Origin: an uncultured Opitutales bacterium
Lineage (GTDB): Bacteria > Verrucomicrobiota > Verrucomicrobiia > Opitutales > Intestinicryptomonadaceae
NCBI GenBank assembly: GCA_900546565.1
Contig: URDC01000001.1
Location: 62,001-126,000 of the forward strand
Length of the DNA: 64,000 nucleotides
Reading direction: 5' to 3'
Of the stretch, positions 1-10,488 are shown one piece after another (the stretch's first letter is position 1; each line of letters begins with the position of its first letter). A program made the position numbers and the translations under genes. The notes under the pieces were generated by a model. That model did no database searches, had not been told where the DNA came from, and worked only from the letters and a program-made list of their open reading frames with translations.

Positions 1-1020
1 CCGCCGCCGTATTCGGGCGTCTGAATGCAAACCAAGTCCCAGTGAATCTGCGAGCGGTTGCCGTTGTCGGCCTCCTCATACGCCTGCCCAGGGGTGAAGT
101 GGAACGAACCGGCAATCTTCTCGTCGAACAAAATGTCGCGCATCGGGGCATTAACATACGGATTGAATCCCATGGCGAATTCGCCTATGTATTGCGAGCC
201 TTCGTCGGTTGAAAGAATTTCGCCCAACTTTTTCGCATTCGACGGCGACGCCGCTTTCACGATTTTGCCGTTTTCAAATTCCAGCTTCACCGAGTCGAAC
301 GAAACGCCGTTGTAGACAGTCGGCGCATTGTATGTTATCACCCCGTTTACACTGTCGCGCACGGGCGCGGTAAAAATCTCGCCGTCGGGAATGTTGTATT
401 GCCCGCCGCAGCCGATTGCGGTCATGCCTTTAATCGAGAATTCGACTTCCGTGCCTTCGCCGAGAATGCGCACCCTGTCGGTGGCCTCCATAAGCTCCTT
501 CATTGCCTGCATACCCGCCGACATCTTCGAGTAGTCCATAGTGCAGACGTCGAAATAGAATTTTTCGAAAGCCTCGGTGCTCATCTGAGCAAGCTGCGCC
601 ATCGAGGGCGTCGGCCAGCGCAGAACAACCCATTTTGTCCGTCCAACACGCCAGTCCAGAACGTCCTTCATCGCGGCGGAGACAAGCGACATTTTTTCGT
701 GCGGCACATCGGAGGTTTCGAAAATGTTTTCCGCCCCGCGAATCGCCATATACGCGTTCATCTTGCGCATTTGATACAGCGCGACGTCCGCATCGACATT
801 CAGGCCGCCGCTTTGCGCGGCCATCATCATTTTGCGCGAAATGCGTTTGTCGGAAATGTTGACGTGCGCAAACGCCCCGCGCGCCGAAATTTCGTCGATT
901 AACGCTTCAATCATCGCCGACGGAGTCGAAGTCGCTTCGATTAAAACGTGTTCGCCCGCGGCAATCTTCGTCGAATGGCCGCAAAGCGTTTTTGCAAGTT
1001 TTGAATATAAATCTTTCATA
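1..1020 (-). CDS. M29-family metallo-aminopeptidase (3' end beyond window)
   Basis: Cytoplasmic metal-dependent aminopeptidase of the AmpS/PepS/AmpT (M29) type, releasing N-terminal residues from peptides. The window holds the first 340 codons; the start is the ATG at 1018-1020. Recognisable M29 positions: Glu in IPDGEIFTAPVRDS, Glu in GEFAMGFNP, His in GSFHFTPG, Tyr in GQAYEEADN and the His/Asp pair in QIHWDL, which are the usual metal ligands and catalytic residues of the family. Only a short C-terminal tail should be missing, since family members are about 370-410 residues. It is the last visible gene of a minus-strand run secG - LolA-like - aminopeptidase, 45 bp after the preceding stop. 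Confidence 0.9.
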
Positions 1021-1065
1021 AATCAAAAAACTTTCTCTTGTGGGAATCGGAAAAGAATGCCGTCT

Positions 1066-1884
1066 TTAAAGCCGTTGCAAGTCGGCGGGAACGGACAACT
1101 CGCGCGACGAGTCGGGCGAGAATACGCCGTTTGAGAGCCGCAATCCGAACTTCGCCTTCGTAAAACGCAATACGTCCTTGTCTTTCGTTGTGTCGTCGCG
1201 CACCGAAGCTTCGCGCATAATCCAGACGTCGCCGACTTTTCTGACCGCGCCAAGTTCCGCGGTCTTTGCGCCAATCGCGCCCATAGTTTTAATCTGCGAT
1301 GGCGCGTTAAAGTCGCGCGTCAACGCAACGCGCACCACACTGTTCGGGAACTTCTGCGAAGTCAGGTCGAACAAATGCACCGCCTGCCCAATGCGTCCCG
1401 CCCCGACATACTTCGCCTCCCAAAACTTGTAGGGCATAAGCAGGTCGAACGGCGAGTAAATCAGCCCTGCGCAAAGCGGTTTGAGCCAGTCCGTCTCCTC
1501 CACCTTCACAAACTTGCCGCCGTCGAACTTGTAGACTTCCGAGCCGCCGCGCGAATTCTTCAAAATGAAATCGCCGCGCTCCGACAGATTCGCCGCAGCC
1601 CAGACACTGATGCGCGTAAACGTCGCTCCGCCGCGCCCCGCGCCCCACATTACGCCGTTATAGAAAACCGATTCGTCCTTGCGCGGGCGGTGTTCGAGCG
1701 CGAATTCCATACAGTAGTCGGACGCAACCGCCGCCGACACAAACGCACTCCAACGCTCCGCCGCCGCCGATTCATTCAAATCCAATCCCGCGCCGAACCC
1801 CTTTCGGACGCCCTGCGCGTCCAAAACGGGCAAAAAAATGAGCACAAAAAATGTGCCCACCAAAATTGAAAAAAATCTCGCCAT
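1066..1884 (-). CDS. Secreted LolA-like (outer-membrane lipoprotein-sorting type) protein
   Basis: 272 residues. The N-terminus is a clear signal peptide (charged MAR, hydrophobic core to about residue 21, DAQG cleavage region), so the protein acts in the periplasm. The body has the look of the LolA-like outer-membrane lipoprotein-sorting fold: YKFDGGKFVKVEE, SPFDLLMPYKFWE and a run of beta-strand-forming segments. In that family the protein binds lipid or lipoprotein in a half-barrel. No LolB or other Lol component is next to it. It starts 5 nt after the secG stop, so it is probably co-transcribed with this secretion gene. The family call rests on motif memory only; the secreted location is firmer than the function. 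Confidence 0.55.
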   Translation of the reverse strand: MARFFSILVGTFFVLIFLPVLDAQGVRKGFGAGLDLNESAAAERWSAFVSAAVASDYCMEFALEHRPRKDESVFYNGVMWGAGRGGATFTRISVWAAANLSERGDFILKNSRGGSEVYKFDGGKFVKVEETDWLKPLCAGLIYSPFDLLMPYKFWEAKYVGAGRIGQAVHLFDLTSQKFPNSVVRVALTRDFNAPSQIKTMGAIGAKTAELGAVRKVGDVWIMREASVRDDTTKDKDVLRFTKAKFGLRLSNGVFSPDSSRELSVPADLQRL

Positions 1885-1889
1885 TAAAA

Positions 1890-2318
1890 TTACTTTTTAG
1901 CGGGCTGCGCGGGAGCTTTCGGGGCTTCGGGCTTCGCCTGTTGCTGCGCCTGAGCCGCCGCGGGCTGCGCAGCCTTGTTCTTGTCGGCTTCGGATTTCTT
2001 CGCGCCGTCCTTCGCGCCAGCCACAGCGGTGAGCGAAAGCTTCTGAGGCTGGTCGTCAATTCTGCTGCCGCCCGAAATCCAGATGTGGCCCAAGTACAAC
2101 CCCGCGGCCAACACGAAGAACAAAACCGTGAGCTTTACTGTCGCCTTCGTGAGCACGTTGCCGGCCTCGCCGCCGAACATGCCCTCGGCCGCGCCGCCGC
2201 CCAAAGCCGCGCCCATACCCGAGTTTGCGTTCGGACGCTGCATCAGAATAACCAGCACCAAAAGAATGCAGACTATTATCAACACGAATGTGAAAATACC
2301 TATAAGAATGGAACTCAT
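1890..2318 (-). CDS. secG: Preprotein translocase subunit SecG
   Basis: 142 residues. Two membrane spans (about 5-25 and 59-78) flank the SecG loop, with VLVILMQRPNANSGMGAALG and a Gly-rich GGGAAEGMFGG segment, the family hallmark. SecG is the accessory inner-membrane subunit of SecYEG that stimulates SecA-driven export; secY and secE are also in this window. The C-terminal third is a cytoplasmic or linker tail rich in Ala, Gln, Lys and Pro, longer than in E. coli SecG (110 residues) and common in other phyla. First gene of the minus-strand run that continues with the LolA-like gene. Confidence 0.93.
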   Translation of the reverse strand: MSSILIGIFTFVLIIVCILLVLVILMQRPNANSGMGAALGGGAAEGMFGGEAGNVLTKATVKLTVLFFVLAAGLYLGHIWISGGSRIDDQPQKLSLTAVAGAKDGAKKSEADKNKAAQPAAAQAQQQAKPEAPKAPAQPAKK

Positions 2319-2442
2319 TTTTATCCTTAAAATTCTATTAAAACCTCCTGTTTACCAAATTTTGCGAATCTATCAACACTTTTTTTCCTATTCCGATTCC
2401 CGTCTGAGTTTTGTCCCGCCGCGGCAAACGCCAGTTTTTGGC

Positions 2443-2470
2443 TTGAAAAGAAAAACAAGTGTGGTTTAAT
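2443..2470 (+). promoter_or_regulatory. Putative sigma70 promoter close to the start codon
   Basis: TTGAAA at 2443-2448, 16 bp spacer, TTTAAT at 2465-2470. The expected transcription start (about 2477) is only a couple of bases before the ATG at 2479, so the mRNA would be nearly leaderless. No Shine-Dalgarno sequence is visible. Read by eye only. Confidence 0.4.
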
Positions 2471-2478
2471 CCCCGCCT

Positions 2479-2886
2479 ATGAAAAAATTTTTGACAGCTT
2501 CGATGGCGGCATCGGCGGTATGGCTTTTGTGCGTATCCGCACAGCCCGCTTCGGCGGCTACACCGCCCAGCGACACCGCATTGGGAGCACTTTCATCGCA
2601 GGACGCCGAGGCGTATAAAACCCTCATCGCCTCACTCGAACGGGATAAGGCGGCTCTCAAAAACGAAAACCGCCGCCTGCGCCAAAAGTTGCGCAACGTC
2701 AGAACCCAACTCTTCGAACTCCTCGGAGAGAAAGAAAAGAACGCCGCGCAAAATACCGAGGCGCAAACTGCCTCCTCCTCCGCGCGACAAAACATTTCGG
2801 AAGAAAACATTCAAACACAACAGACACAACAACCCGCCCCGAAAGCCGAAAAAGAGCAGTCTTTCTGGGAGTGGTTCGCCGAATAG
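2479..2886 (+). CDS. Small secreted coiled-coil protein, unknown function
   Basis: 135 residues, family not recognised. The signal peptide is clear (MKKF start, hydrophobic core, ASA cleavage site near residue 26). Residues about 44-78 form a heptad-like, highly charged helix (SLERDKAALKNENRRLRQK and following), a strong coiled-coil candidate. After this comes a low-complexity Gln/Thr/Ala/Pro-rich stretch and a final aromatic-acidic WEWFAE. It lies divergent from secG and 12 bp before ileS, so it is probably the first gene of the ileS transcript. The mature protein looks like a short periplasmic scaffold or linker; there is no enzyme motif. Confidence 0.75.
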   Translation: MKKFLTASMAASAVWLLCVSAQPASAATPPSDTALGALSSQDAEAYKTLIASLERDKAALKNENRRLRQKLRNVRTQLFELLGEKEKNAAQNTEAQTASSSARQNISEENIQTQQTQQPAPKAEKEQSFWEWFAE

Positions 2887-2898
2887 AAAGAACAGAGT

Positions 2899-5682
<2,784 letters not shown>

Positions 5683-5699
5683 CAATTTTTCGCCCGACT

Positions 5700-6851
5700 A
5701 TGGCAACAAAACCGGCAAAAAAAACGCAGAAAACACCAGCCGCCCCCGAAAAAAAGGCGGCGGCAAAAGGCGCGACTTCCTCAAAGCAGCCCGCAAAAAA
5801 AGCCGCTTCAAAACCCGCGCCGACTCAAAAACCGAAACCCGCGCCGACTCAAAAACAGGCGGCGGCAGCAAAGAAATCGGTCAAATTGAACGTCGGCGAT
5901 AAACCCAAAAAAACTGCGGTAAAAGTTTCGGCGGCGACAAAAAAAACGTCAAAATCCGCGGATGCTTCAAAGGCAAAGGCGAAAATCTCGGCGGCAAAAG
6001 TCCCGACAAGAATCGGCAATTTTTCGTCATCAAAAAAGGAGGAGAAAACTCCCGATGCCGCGAAACCCGCGCCGTCGCCCTTCTCGGATTCAATCGTAAT
6101 CCGCAGCGACGACCGCCCTTCGCACCACATCGCCTTCACCCTCGCCGACCTCGACGCATACTTTGAGGACAAACAAAACAACGTCCAGCCGCGCCTTTCG
6201 AAAAAGGACTTCGGTGCAACACCCGAAAAGAAAACCCAACCCGCACCCGAAAAGAAAAAACAACCCAAGGGCGCATTGAAACTCGAAAACAAATCGCAGG
6301 GCGTCGCCACGCTTTTCGACATCTTGGGCTTCAACCCCGTCGAAACCCCCAGCCCCGAAAAGGCGGAGGGCAAAGATATTCCGCGCAAGTGGAAAAAGTA
6401 TTACAATATGCTCGTCGAATTGCGCGACCGCCACTGCGCGGGCGTCCAGTCGCGCTCGCAGGAGGTTATGAAACGCTCCGCAAAAGACGACGCGGGCGAC
6501 CTATCCTCATACGGACAACACCTCGCCGACGCGGGTTCGGGCAGTTTCGAGCGCGACTTGGCATATAATATGATTTCCAGCCAGACCGAAATTCTCGGCG
6601 AAATCGACGCCGCAATCGCCCGCATTAAAAACGGCACTTACGGCATTTGCGAGGCTACGGGCAAACCCATACCCGAAGACCGCCTCAACGCAATCCCCTT
6701 TGCCCGCTACACGCTCGAAGGACAGAAAATCCACGAACAACAACAGCAACGCCTCAAATCCGCCCGACGCGAAAGCGTCTTCGATATGGGGCTCGAAAAC
6801 TCTTCGGGACAGGGTTCGCAGGAAGAGGAGGATTCCGAACCCGCAGTCTAA
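5700..6851 (+). CDS. TraR/DksA-like protein with long lysine/alanine-rich N-terminal tail
   Basis: 383 residues in two parts. Residues 1 to about 100 are almost entirely Lys, Ala, Pro, Thr and Ser with AAKK/PAKK repeats, like eukaryotic histone H1 or bacterial Hc1 tails, and would bind DNA or RNA electrostatically. The C-terminal 120 residues match the DksA/TraR layout: a helical hairpin (ERDLAYNMISSQTEILGEID) and then the zinc-finger region IKNGTYGICEATGKPIPEDR. Only the first zinc cysteine (C317) remains; the other three positions are Thr, Thr and Gly, so zinc is probably not bound. DksA proteins act in the RNA polymerase secondary channel, with or without zinc. It sits between ileS and lspA. 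Polymerase regulation is an inference from the fold. Confidence 0.75.
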   Translation: MATKPAKKTQKTPAAPEKKAAAKGATSSKQPAKKAASKPAPTQKPKPAPTQKQAAAAKKSVKLNVGDKPKKTAVKVSAATKKTSKSADASKAKAKISAAKVPTRIGNFSSSKKEEKTPDAAKPAPSPFSDSIVIRSDDRPSHHIAFTLADLDAYFEDKQNNVQPRLSKKDFGATPEKKTQPAPEKKKQPKGALKLENKSQGVATLFDILGFNPVETPSPEKAEGKDIPRKWKKYYNMLVELRDRHCAGVQSRSQEVMKRSAKDDAGDLSSYGQHLADAGSGSFERDLAYNMISSQTEILGEIDAAIARIKNGTYGICEATGKPIPEDRLNAIPFARYTLEGQKIHEQQQQRLKSARRESVFDMGLENSSGQGSQEEEDSEPAV

Positions 6852-6883
6852 TACCCTCCCCGTATTATAACATATCCAGCACG

Positions 6884-7414
6884 ATGAAAAAGAAATCGCC
6901 CGCCCTGTTCTTGTCAGTCCTTCTGCTCACTTTTGTCGCCGACCAGATAACAAAATATGCTGTCGTCGCCAATATTCCGTGGGAAGCGGGCAACCCCACT
7001 TATCTGTTTTCCGGTCAGACCCAGCCCGTCCCCGTAATCGAAAACTTCCTATACATAGTGCATATCACAAACGAGGGAGCGGCTTGGGGTATACTGTCGG
7101 GACAAACATATTTGCTCGCGTCAATCGCCATTTTGGCTCTCGCGGCAATGTGGTTTTTCCGCGCCTACCTCGGCTTTTCGACAAAACTCGGGCAAACCAC
7201 AATGGGTTTGTTTGCGGGCGGAGTTCTCGGTAATCTATTCGACAGAGTGCATTACGGCCACGTCATCGACTTCATCGACGTGCACCTGCCGATAATCGGC
7301 TACCGTTGGCCCGCATTCAACGTCGCCGATTGCGGCATATGTATCGGTGTTGTCATCTACATACTCTCCATCATTTTTGAAAAAACAGGAGAGGACGCCC
7401 CGATTGCGAAATAA
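6884..7414 (+). CDS. lspA: Lipoprotein signal peptidase (signal peptidase II)
   Basis: 176 residues from the ATG at 6884, 32 nt after the DksA-like gene; an upstream TTG in the same frame would only add shadow sequence. Four membrane spans. All conserved blocks are visible: VADQITKY, TNEGAAWGIL, GNLFDRVHYGHVIDF with catalytic Asp near 129, and FNVADCGI with catalytic Asp149. It removes the signal peptide of diacylglyceryl-modified prolipoproteins in the inner membrane. Likely substrates in this window are the lipoprotein at 56.2 kb and the RND adaptor at 63 kb. Confidence 0.96.
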   Translation: MKKKSPALFLSVLLLTFVADQITKYAVVANIPWEAGNPTYLFSGQTQPVPVIENFLYIVHITNEGAAWGILSGQTYLLASIAILALAAMWFFRAYLGFSTKLGQTTMGLFAGGVLGNLFDRVHYGHVIDFIDVHLPIIGYRWPAFNVADCGICIGVVIYILSIIFEKTGEDAPIAK

Positions 7415-7474
7415 TATTTTTGTTTGCGGAATGTTTACTAAAAGACGGTTGTTCGGGTTGTCTGTGTAAAAGCA

Positions 7475-7538
7475 CTATCCCGCCATCTCGAATGGACGTG
7501 CGCAGCGAGGGATAGGCGTATTTGCGAAGCAAACGCCC
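7475..7538. repeat. Pair of palindromes between convergent genes
   Basis: Two adjacent inverted repeats between lspA (+) and the ketoacyl synthase (-). The first has arms CTATCCC (7475-7481) and GGGATAG (7509-7515). The second, 7515-7537, is GGCG..TTTGC-GAA-GCAAA..CGCC and touches the ketoacyl synthase stop codon. The second contains the GCGAAGC mini-hairpin core found in other intergenic repeats of the window, and its arms resemble the GGGCGTTTGC hairpin at 56111-56138. It may serve as a terminator for the minus-strand gene, although there is no long T run. Confidence 0.6.
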
Positions 7539-8555
7539 TTAGAAGGAAATGAGGGCGGTGCCCCATGCCATCCCGACGCCGAAGGAGCATATCAGCACGC
7601 GCGTGCCCTTTTTGATTTTATTTTGGCGCACTGCCTCGGCGAGGGCGACCGGTGTTGCAGCCGCACCCAGATTGCCGATGTCTCGCATAAAGAAAAACTG
7701 TTTTTCTTCGGGGATTTTCAGCTGTTTATATATGCCGTCGAGCATTGTCTTATTTGCCTGATGAAGCAGGACAAGGTCGATATCGTCGAACGAAACGTCG
7801 TGTTTTTGGAGGGCGTATTTGATTTCTTCGGGGACGGTCGACATCGAGAAGTAGAAGACATCCGCGCCGTTCATTTGCAGGTTTTCGTCGGTATAAAAAT
7901 TTCCCATTCCGTCGGTTTTCAATTCCGCGGTTTCGGGCGAGCGCGGGGTTCTGAATCCGCCCGCGGGCACGCATATGCTTTGCCAGGCGGCGGAATTTGC
8001 GCCGAGTTCTATGAACTCTATGCCGGTGTTGTCGTCGGACTTTTCGACTATGAACGACGCCGCGCCGTCGCCGTGGAGCATCACGAGGCTCTTATCCTGA
8101 GGGTGGACGAGTTTTGAAAGAGTATCGGCGACGATGACGAGGATTTTTTTGCACTGTCCAGCGGCTATGAGTCCGTTGGCGTAGGAGAGCGCGTAGGGGA
8201 AGGCGGGGCAGCTCTGGACGAGGTCGATTGCGCCGCAATGTTTGGGCAGGGCGAGGCGGTTATGGATTATCGAGGCGGAGGTGGGAAGGATATAATCGCG
8301 CGTGGCGGTCGCAAAAAGCAGAAAGTCGATTGAAGTCGGGTCTATATTGTTTTTTTTGAGCATATTTTTTGCGCAATCCGCGCCCAAATCGACGGAGGTT
8401 TGGTTTGTGTCGGCTATGCGGCGTTGGAGGATTCCGCTGAGTTTTGCGACGGCATCGACTTTCTTCTGCGGCCAGCGCGTGTAGAGGTCTTCGTTCTTGA
8501 CGGTTTTTTCGGGCAACAGGTATTCGGCCGCGGTGATTTTTGAAAATATGCTCAT
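7539..8555 (-). CDS. 3-oxoacyl-ACP synthase III (FabH-like)
   Basis: 338 residues with the thiolase-fold ketoacyl synthase III architecture and an intact catalytic triad: Cys116 in LVQSCPAF, His265 in LLHQANK and Asn295 in DIGNLGAA. QMNGADVFYFSM is also typical of FabH. These enzymes condense an acyl-CoA starter with malonyl-ACP to give a 3-ketoacyl-ACP. It stands apart from any fatty-acid operon and is divergent from a dedicated acyl carrier protein, a short-chain reductase and a sugar acyltransferase. That points to making a small acyl group for surface-sugar decoration rather than to bulk lipid synthesis (inference). The gene is on the opposite strand to its presumed partners, with 94 bp between starts. 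Confidence 0.88.
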   Translation of the reverse strand: MSIFSKITAAEYLLPEKTVKNEDLYTRWPQKKVDAVAKLSGILQRRIADTNQTSVDLGADCAKNMLKKNNIDPTSIDFLLFATATRDYILPTSASIIHNRLALPKHCGAIDLVQSCPAFPYALSYANGLIAAGQCKKILVIVADTLSKLVHPQDKSLVMLHGDGAASFIVEKSDDNTGIEFIELGANSAAWQSICVPAGGFRTPRSPETAELKTDGMGNFYTDENLQMNGADVFYFSMSTVPEEIKYALQKHDVSFDDIDLVLLHQANKTMLDGIYKQLKIPEEKQFFFMRDIGNLGAAATPVALAEAVRQNKIKKGTRVLICSFGVGMAWGTALISF

Positions 8556-8649
8556 ATTCGCGCTTTATTTTCGGGGTTTGCCTCGTTTTGGCAAGTGTAT
8601 TTTGGCAGTTTTTACTTTACAAACGGTGTGTGTGAAATAAGGTTGGGGT

Positions 8650-8874
8650 ATGGAAAAATTTATTTCGTTGCTGAGGGACAATATAGACGCTTTCGAAGAT
8701 GTCGAGATTGCGCCCGATACGGATTTGACAAAGCTGCCCGAATGGGACTCGCTCGCGCTGATTTCGATTATGAGCATTGCGGCGTCGGAATACGGCGTGA
8801 TTCTGAATGCGATGGAGATTTTGGGCGCGGACTCGGTCGGGGCGATTTATGCCTTGATTGAATCGAAGCAATAG
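8650..8874 (+). CDS. Acyl carrier protein, dedicated
   Basis: 74 residues, the normal size of a stand-alone ACP. The phosphopantetheine attachment serine is Ser34 in LPEWDSLALISIM, which keeps the DSL motif and the following helix II hydrophobics. It is acidic as expected. It carries acyl chains for a partner enzyme; with the ketoacyl synthase III (divergent, 94 bp) and the reductase (53 bp downstream) it forms a self-contained acyl-building set. Its sequence is divergent from the classical fatty-acid AcpP (ADSLD motif), supporting a specialised role. The GTTGGGG just before the ATG is a weak ribosome binding site. Confidence 0.88.
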   Translation: MEKFISLLRDNIDAFEDVEIAPDTDLTKLPEWDSLALISIMSIAASEYGVILNAMEILGADSVGAIYALIESKQ

Positions 8875-8927
8875 CGGGGGTTGTAGCGGGATTTTTTGAA
8901 TCGGCGGCGTGTGTATTGGAGTGGAGA

Positions 8928-9674
8928 ATGCTTTCCGAATTTTCAGTTGAGGGTAAGACGGTTTTTATAACGGGGGCGTCGTCGGGCATTGGGGCGTGTT
9001 GCGCCGAGGTTTTTGCGCGCGGCGGCGCGAATGTGCTCGTTTCGGGGCGCGACAAGGAGCGTCTTGCCGAAGTGGCGCATAAGTGCGGCGCGAATGCGCG
9101 CATATTTGAATGCGAGCTTAATGACCCCGAGCAGGTTTCGGCGTTGGCGGAGAATCTGCCCGCGTTTGACGGCGCGGTTTTTTGTGCCGGAACGGGGTTT
9201 TATCCGCCCGCGATGTTGAAATTCGCCTCGGACGCGGAGCTTGAAAATGTAATGCAGACGAATCTGGTTTCGACTATGCGGCTTGTTCGCGGGCTTATCA
9301 AGCGGCGCAAGGTCAACAAGGGCGGAAGTCTTGTGTTTATGTCTTCGGTTGCGGGGACGTTTGCCGACGCGGGGCACTGCCTTTACGGCGTATCGAAAGC
9401 CGCGGTTGCGGCGTTGGCGCGGGAGCTTGCCGTCGAGCTTGCCCCGCGCGGAATCCGCGCGAACTCGCTTTCGCCCGCTATGGTGAAAACGCCGATGACT
9501 GCCGCGTTTTTTGCCGACGCGCGGGCGGCGGAAGCCGATTCGAAAAAATATCTTTTGGGCGGAGGCGACGTGAAGTCGGTTGCCAATGCCGCGCAATTTT
9601 TGCTTTCGGACGCGTCGGCGTGGATTACGGGCGTGAACTTGCCCGTCGACGGCGGTTATTCTTGTTGGAAATAA
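8928..9674 (+). CDS. Short-chain dehydrogenase/reductase (3-oxoacyl-ACP reductase-like)
   Basis: 248 residues from the ATG at 8928, which has a GGAGTGGAG ribosome binding site; a TTG 12 nt upstream is less likely. Classical SDR with the cofactor loop TGASSGIG (15-22), Asn112, Ser140 in FMSSVAG, and the YxxxK pair Tyr153/Lys157 in LYGVSK. The C-terminal GVNLPVDGGY is typical of FabG-type enzymes. In this neighbourhood the likely reaction is NAD(P)H reduction of 3-ketoacyl-ACP to 3-hydroxyacyl-ACP, although a sugar substrate is possible. Its stop is 1 nt before the next start, so it is translationally coupled to the acyltransferase. Confidence 0.87.
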   Translation: MLSEFSVEGKTVFITGASSGIGACCAEVFARGGANVLVSGRDKERLAEVAHKCGANARIFECELNDPEQVSALAENLPAFDGAVFCAGTGFYPPAMLKFASDAELENVMQTNLVSTMRLVRGLIKRRKVNKGGSLVFMSSVAGTFADAGHCLYGVSKAAVAALARELAVELAPRGIRANSLSPAMVKTPMTAAFFADARAAEADSKKYLLGGGDVKSVANAAQFLLSDASAWITGVNLPVDGGYSCWK

Positions 9675-9675
9675 A

Positions 9676-10317
9676 ATGAACGATGTTTACATTGTAGGCG
9701 GCGGCGGGTTCGGGCGCGAGGTCTTAAACTATGTCGAAGACTGTATCGACGACGGCGCGAACTGGAAGATTTGCGGCTTTTTGGACGACGACTTGCGGTG
9801 CCTGGACGGGCGCGACTATGTCGGGTTCGAAGTTTTTGCAATGTCGGATTTTCAGCCGAAGGCGGGCGACGTTTTTGTGTGCGCGCTCGGGATTCCGAAG
9901 ACGCGCAAGGCGGTTGTTTCGCGTCTTGGGCAGAAGGGCGCGAAGTTCGCAACGCTCGTGCACCCGTCGGTTTATGTGGGGCGGAATGTCGAAATAGGCG
10001 AAGGCACGGTTATTTGTCCCAACTGCGTTCTTACATGCGACTGCCGGCTGGGCGAATTTTGCACACTCAATGTCGGCGTGTCGGTCGGGCACGACTCGGT
10101 TGTCGGGGCGTGGTCTACGCTGTCGTCGCACTGCGACATTACGGGGCATGTCGAGCTTGCAGAAGGCGTGTTTTTTGCGTCGAGCTCGATTGCCGTGCCG
10201 TCCTCGAAAATCGGGGCGTGGTCGACTGTCGGGGTGAATTCGGCGGTTGTGCGCGACATTCCCGAAGCGAAGTCGGCATTCGGGACTCCCGCGGTGTGGC
10301 TCGGACGGCGAGAATAG
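9676..10317 (+). CDS. NeuD/PglD-family sugar O/N-acyltransferase
   Basis: 213 residues. The N-terminal Rossmann-like nucleotide-sugar domain starts YIVGGGGFGREVLNYV, followed by a left-handed beta-helix of hexapeptide repeats from about residue 95 (VYVGRNVEIGEGTVI onward) ending in GTPAVWLG. His139 in SVGHDSVVG matches the catalytic histidine of PglD/NeuD enzymes, which acylate amino-sugar nucleotides or sialic acid precursors. It is coupled to the upstream reductase gene. With the ACP and ketoacyl synthase next door, the acyl donor may be an acyl-ACP rather than acetyl-CoA (inference). No aminotransferase or glycosyltransferase is adjacent, so the sugar substrate is unknown. Confidence 0.88.
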   Translation: MNDVYIVGGGGFGREVLNYVEDCIDDGANWKICGFLDDDLRCLDGRDYVGFEVFAMSDFQPKAGDVFVCALGIPKTRKAVVSRLGQKGAKFATLVHPSVYVGRNVEIGEGTVICPNCVLTCDCRLGEFCTLNVGVSVGHDSVVGAWSTLSSHCDITGHVELAEGVFFASSSIAVPSSKIGAWSTVGVNSAVVRDIPEAKSAFGTPAVWLGRRE

Positions 10318-10420
10318 CCGAATGTGTCCGTGGCTGCGGCGGTGTAGTTTGATGTGCCGGGGTTTGCCGCCTGAACGGGCTGGCCCCCGGCGAAGAATTG
10401 GATGTCGCGGGCGATTGTTA

Positions 10421-10449
10421 TTGACATTCGGCGCGTTGGGCACACCATT
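10421..10449 (+). promoter_or_regulatory. Putative promoter of the UDP-glucose dehydrogenase gene
   Basis: A perfect TTGACA (10421-10426) is followed by 17 bp and ACCATT (10444-10449), 40 bp before the ATG at 10489. The -35 box is convincing and the -10 box poor. Confidence 0.45.
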
Positions 10450-10488
10450 TTCTTCAAAGAGTTTTCCTCATAAAATTTTACATACATT

